From: Paludibacter sp.
Lineage (GTDB): Bacteria > Bacteroidota > Bacteroidia > Bacteroidales > Paludibacteraceae
Length of the DNA stretch: 7,267 nucleotides
Direction: 5' to 3'
Assembly: GCA_024709185.1 (NCBI GenBank)
Contig: JANJXE010000030.1
Coordinates: forward strand, 1-7,267
This document shows, one piece after another, positions 6,698 to 7,267 of the stretch; the first letter of the stretch is position 1, and every line of letters starts with the position of its first letter. The notes under the pieces were generated by a model. The model did not search any database. It saw only the letters and a list, made by a program, of their open reading frames with translations, and was not told the origin of the DNA. The position numbers were made by a program, and so were the translations under genes.

Positions 6698-7231
6698 TCA
6701 GAGAGCCGCAAAATTACGTGCATTTTCGTCCCATTTTACCGGATTATTCAAGGCGTGAATCACCTGTGCGGGTGTGTCAACAACCTGCCACATCAGCCGG
6801 TGTTCTTCCCGCATGAAATTTTCATCCACCGATCGATTTAACATTTCGATTAGTGGGTCGAAGTAGCCATCCGTATTACAAATGATAATGGGTTTTGGAA
6901 ACATTCCGAGGCGTTTCCAGGTGATTACCTCCAACAGTTCCTCCAGGGTTCCGCAACCTCCGGGCAACGCAACTACAGCATCTGCCATATGTGCCATTTT
7001 TTCCTTGCGTTCGTGCATCGATTCAACTAAAATCATTTCCGTTAGGCCGGTATGATTCCATTCCACCTCGGTCATAAAACGGGGCATAATGCCTGTTACT
7101 TCACCACCAGCTGCTATCATCGTGTCGGCAATTTTACCCATCAATCCACGATGTCCACCTCCATATACGAGTCGTGTGGTGGTGTTTGTGAAAAAATTTA
7201 ACAGATGTTGCGCGGGCGGTTGGAAAAACAA
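6698..7231 (-). CDS. LOG/TIGR00730-family nucleotide phosphoribohydrolase, N-terminus missing or disrupted
   Basis: The family hydrolyses purine nucleoside 5'-monophosphates, including cytokinin ribotides, to base and ribose-5-phosphate with a Rossmann-like fold. The core is well preserved: LVYGGGHRGLMG (21-32), GIMPRF (47-52), MHERKEKM (72-79) and the signature LPGGCGTLEEL (89-99), followed by TWKRLGMFPKPIIICNTDGY. The family normally has about 35 residues before LVYGGG, including a first strand of type IxVFCGS. Here that strand is absent. The frame opens after a TAA at 7249-7247, contains no ATG, and the first start-like codon is a TTG at 7231. The 20 residues before LVYGGG look only weakly like the usual helix. 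The true start cannot be fixed: the gene is 5'-damaged, frameshifted, or read from poor sequence at the window end. It heads the operon as seen here, 6 bp before DUF4271. Confidence 0.8.
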   Translation of the reverse strand: MFFQPPAQHLLNFFTNTTTRLVYGGGHRGLMGKIADTMIAAGGEVTGIMPRFMTEVEWNHTGLTEMILVESMHERKEKMAHMADAVVALPGGCGTLEELLEVITWKRLGMFPKPIIICNTDGYFDPLIEMLNRSVDENFMREEHRLMWQVVDTPAQVIHALNNPVKWDENARNFAAL

Positions 7232-7267
7232 CCAAAACCATTTAAATTAAACCCACCCCAAAAAACC

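Noticed and set aside
6709..6716. TAATTTTG -7-like match 18 nt upstream of the DUF4271 start.
   Set aside because: There is no -33 element at suitable spacing, it would give almost no leader, and it lies within an operon with a 6-bp gap.

Overview
The window looks like chromosomal DNA of a member of the Bacteroidota, probably the Bacteroidales/Marinilabiliales side. The reasons are the AT-leaning base composition, the lack of Shine-Dalgarno sequences, a DUF4271 gene next to a HemD-like gene and rnpA, and a single-enzyme lpxK and trimeric-type purine nucleoside phosphorylase of Bacteroidetes type. It is almost entirely protein-coding. I see no rRNA, tRNA, CRISPR array, insertion sequence or prophage gene.

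Layout. At the left end (1-702, minus) lies the N-terminal part of a secreted M6-family metalloprotease-like protein whose gene runs off the window. A 136-bp intergenic region (703-838) separates it from the divergently transcribed sppA (839-2584, plus), which encodes a full-length 67K-type signal peptide peptidase. A perfect 19-bp hairpin with T-tracts on both sides (2601-2650) ends sppA and, from the other strand, the long operon that converges on it.

The rest (2670 to the right end) is one tightly packed minus-strand gene run. In transcription order it holds a LOG/TIGR00730-family nucleotide phosphoribohydrolase, a DUF4271 six-helix membrane protein, a HemD-like uroporphyrinogen-III synthase, rnpA, yidD, lpxK and a purine nucleoside phosphorylase. 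Gaps are 6, 12, 29, 10 and 25 bp, and the last pair overlaps by 29 bp, so co-transcription is very likely. The run joins nucleotide and base salvage (LOG, PNP), tRNA 5' maturation (RnpA), membrane protein insertion (YidD), lipid A synthesis (LpxK) and two proteins of uncertain role (DUF4271, HemD-like).

Nothing here is a clear new defence or mobile system. The points worth a second look are: an Asn-to-Asp change at the base-recognition position of the phosphorylase; the linkage of a divergent HemD-like protein to an uncharacterised membrane protein and RNA/membrane housekeeping genes; a LOG gene whose first ~35 codons are missing or scrambled at the right edge; and a candidate internal promoter with a perfect Bacteroidetes -7 element inside the DUF4271 gene.
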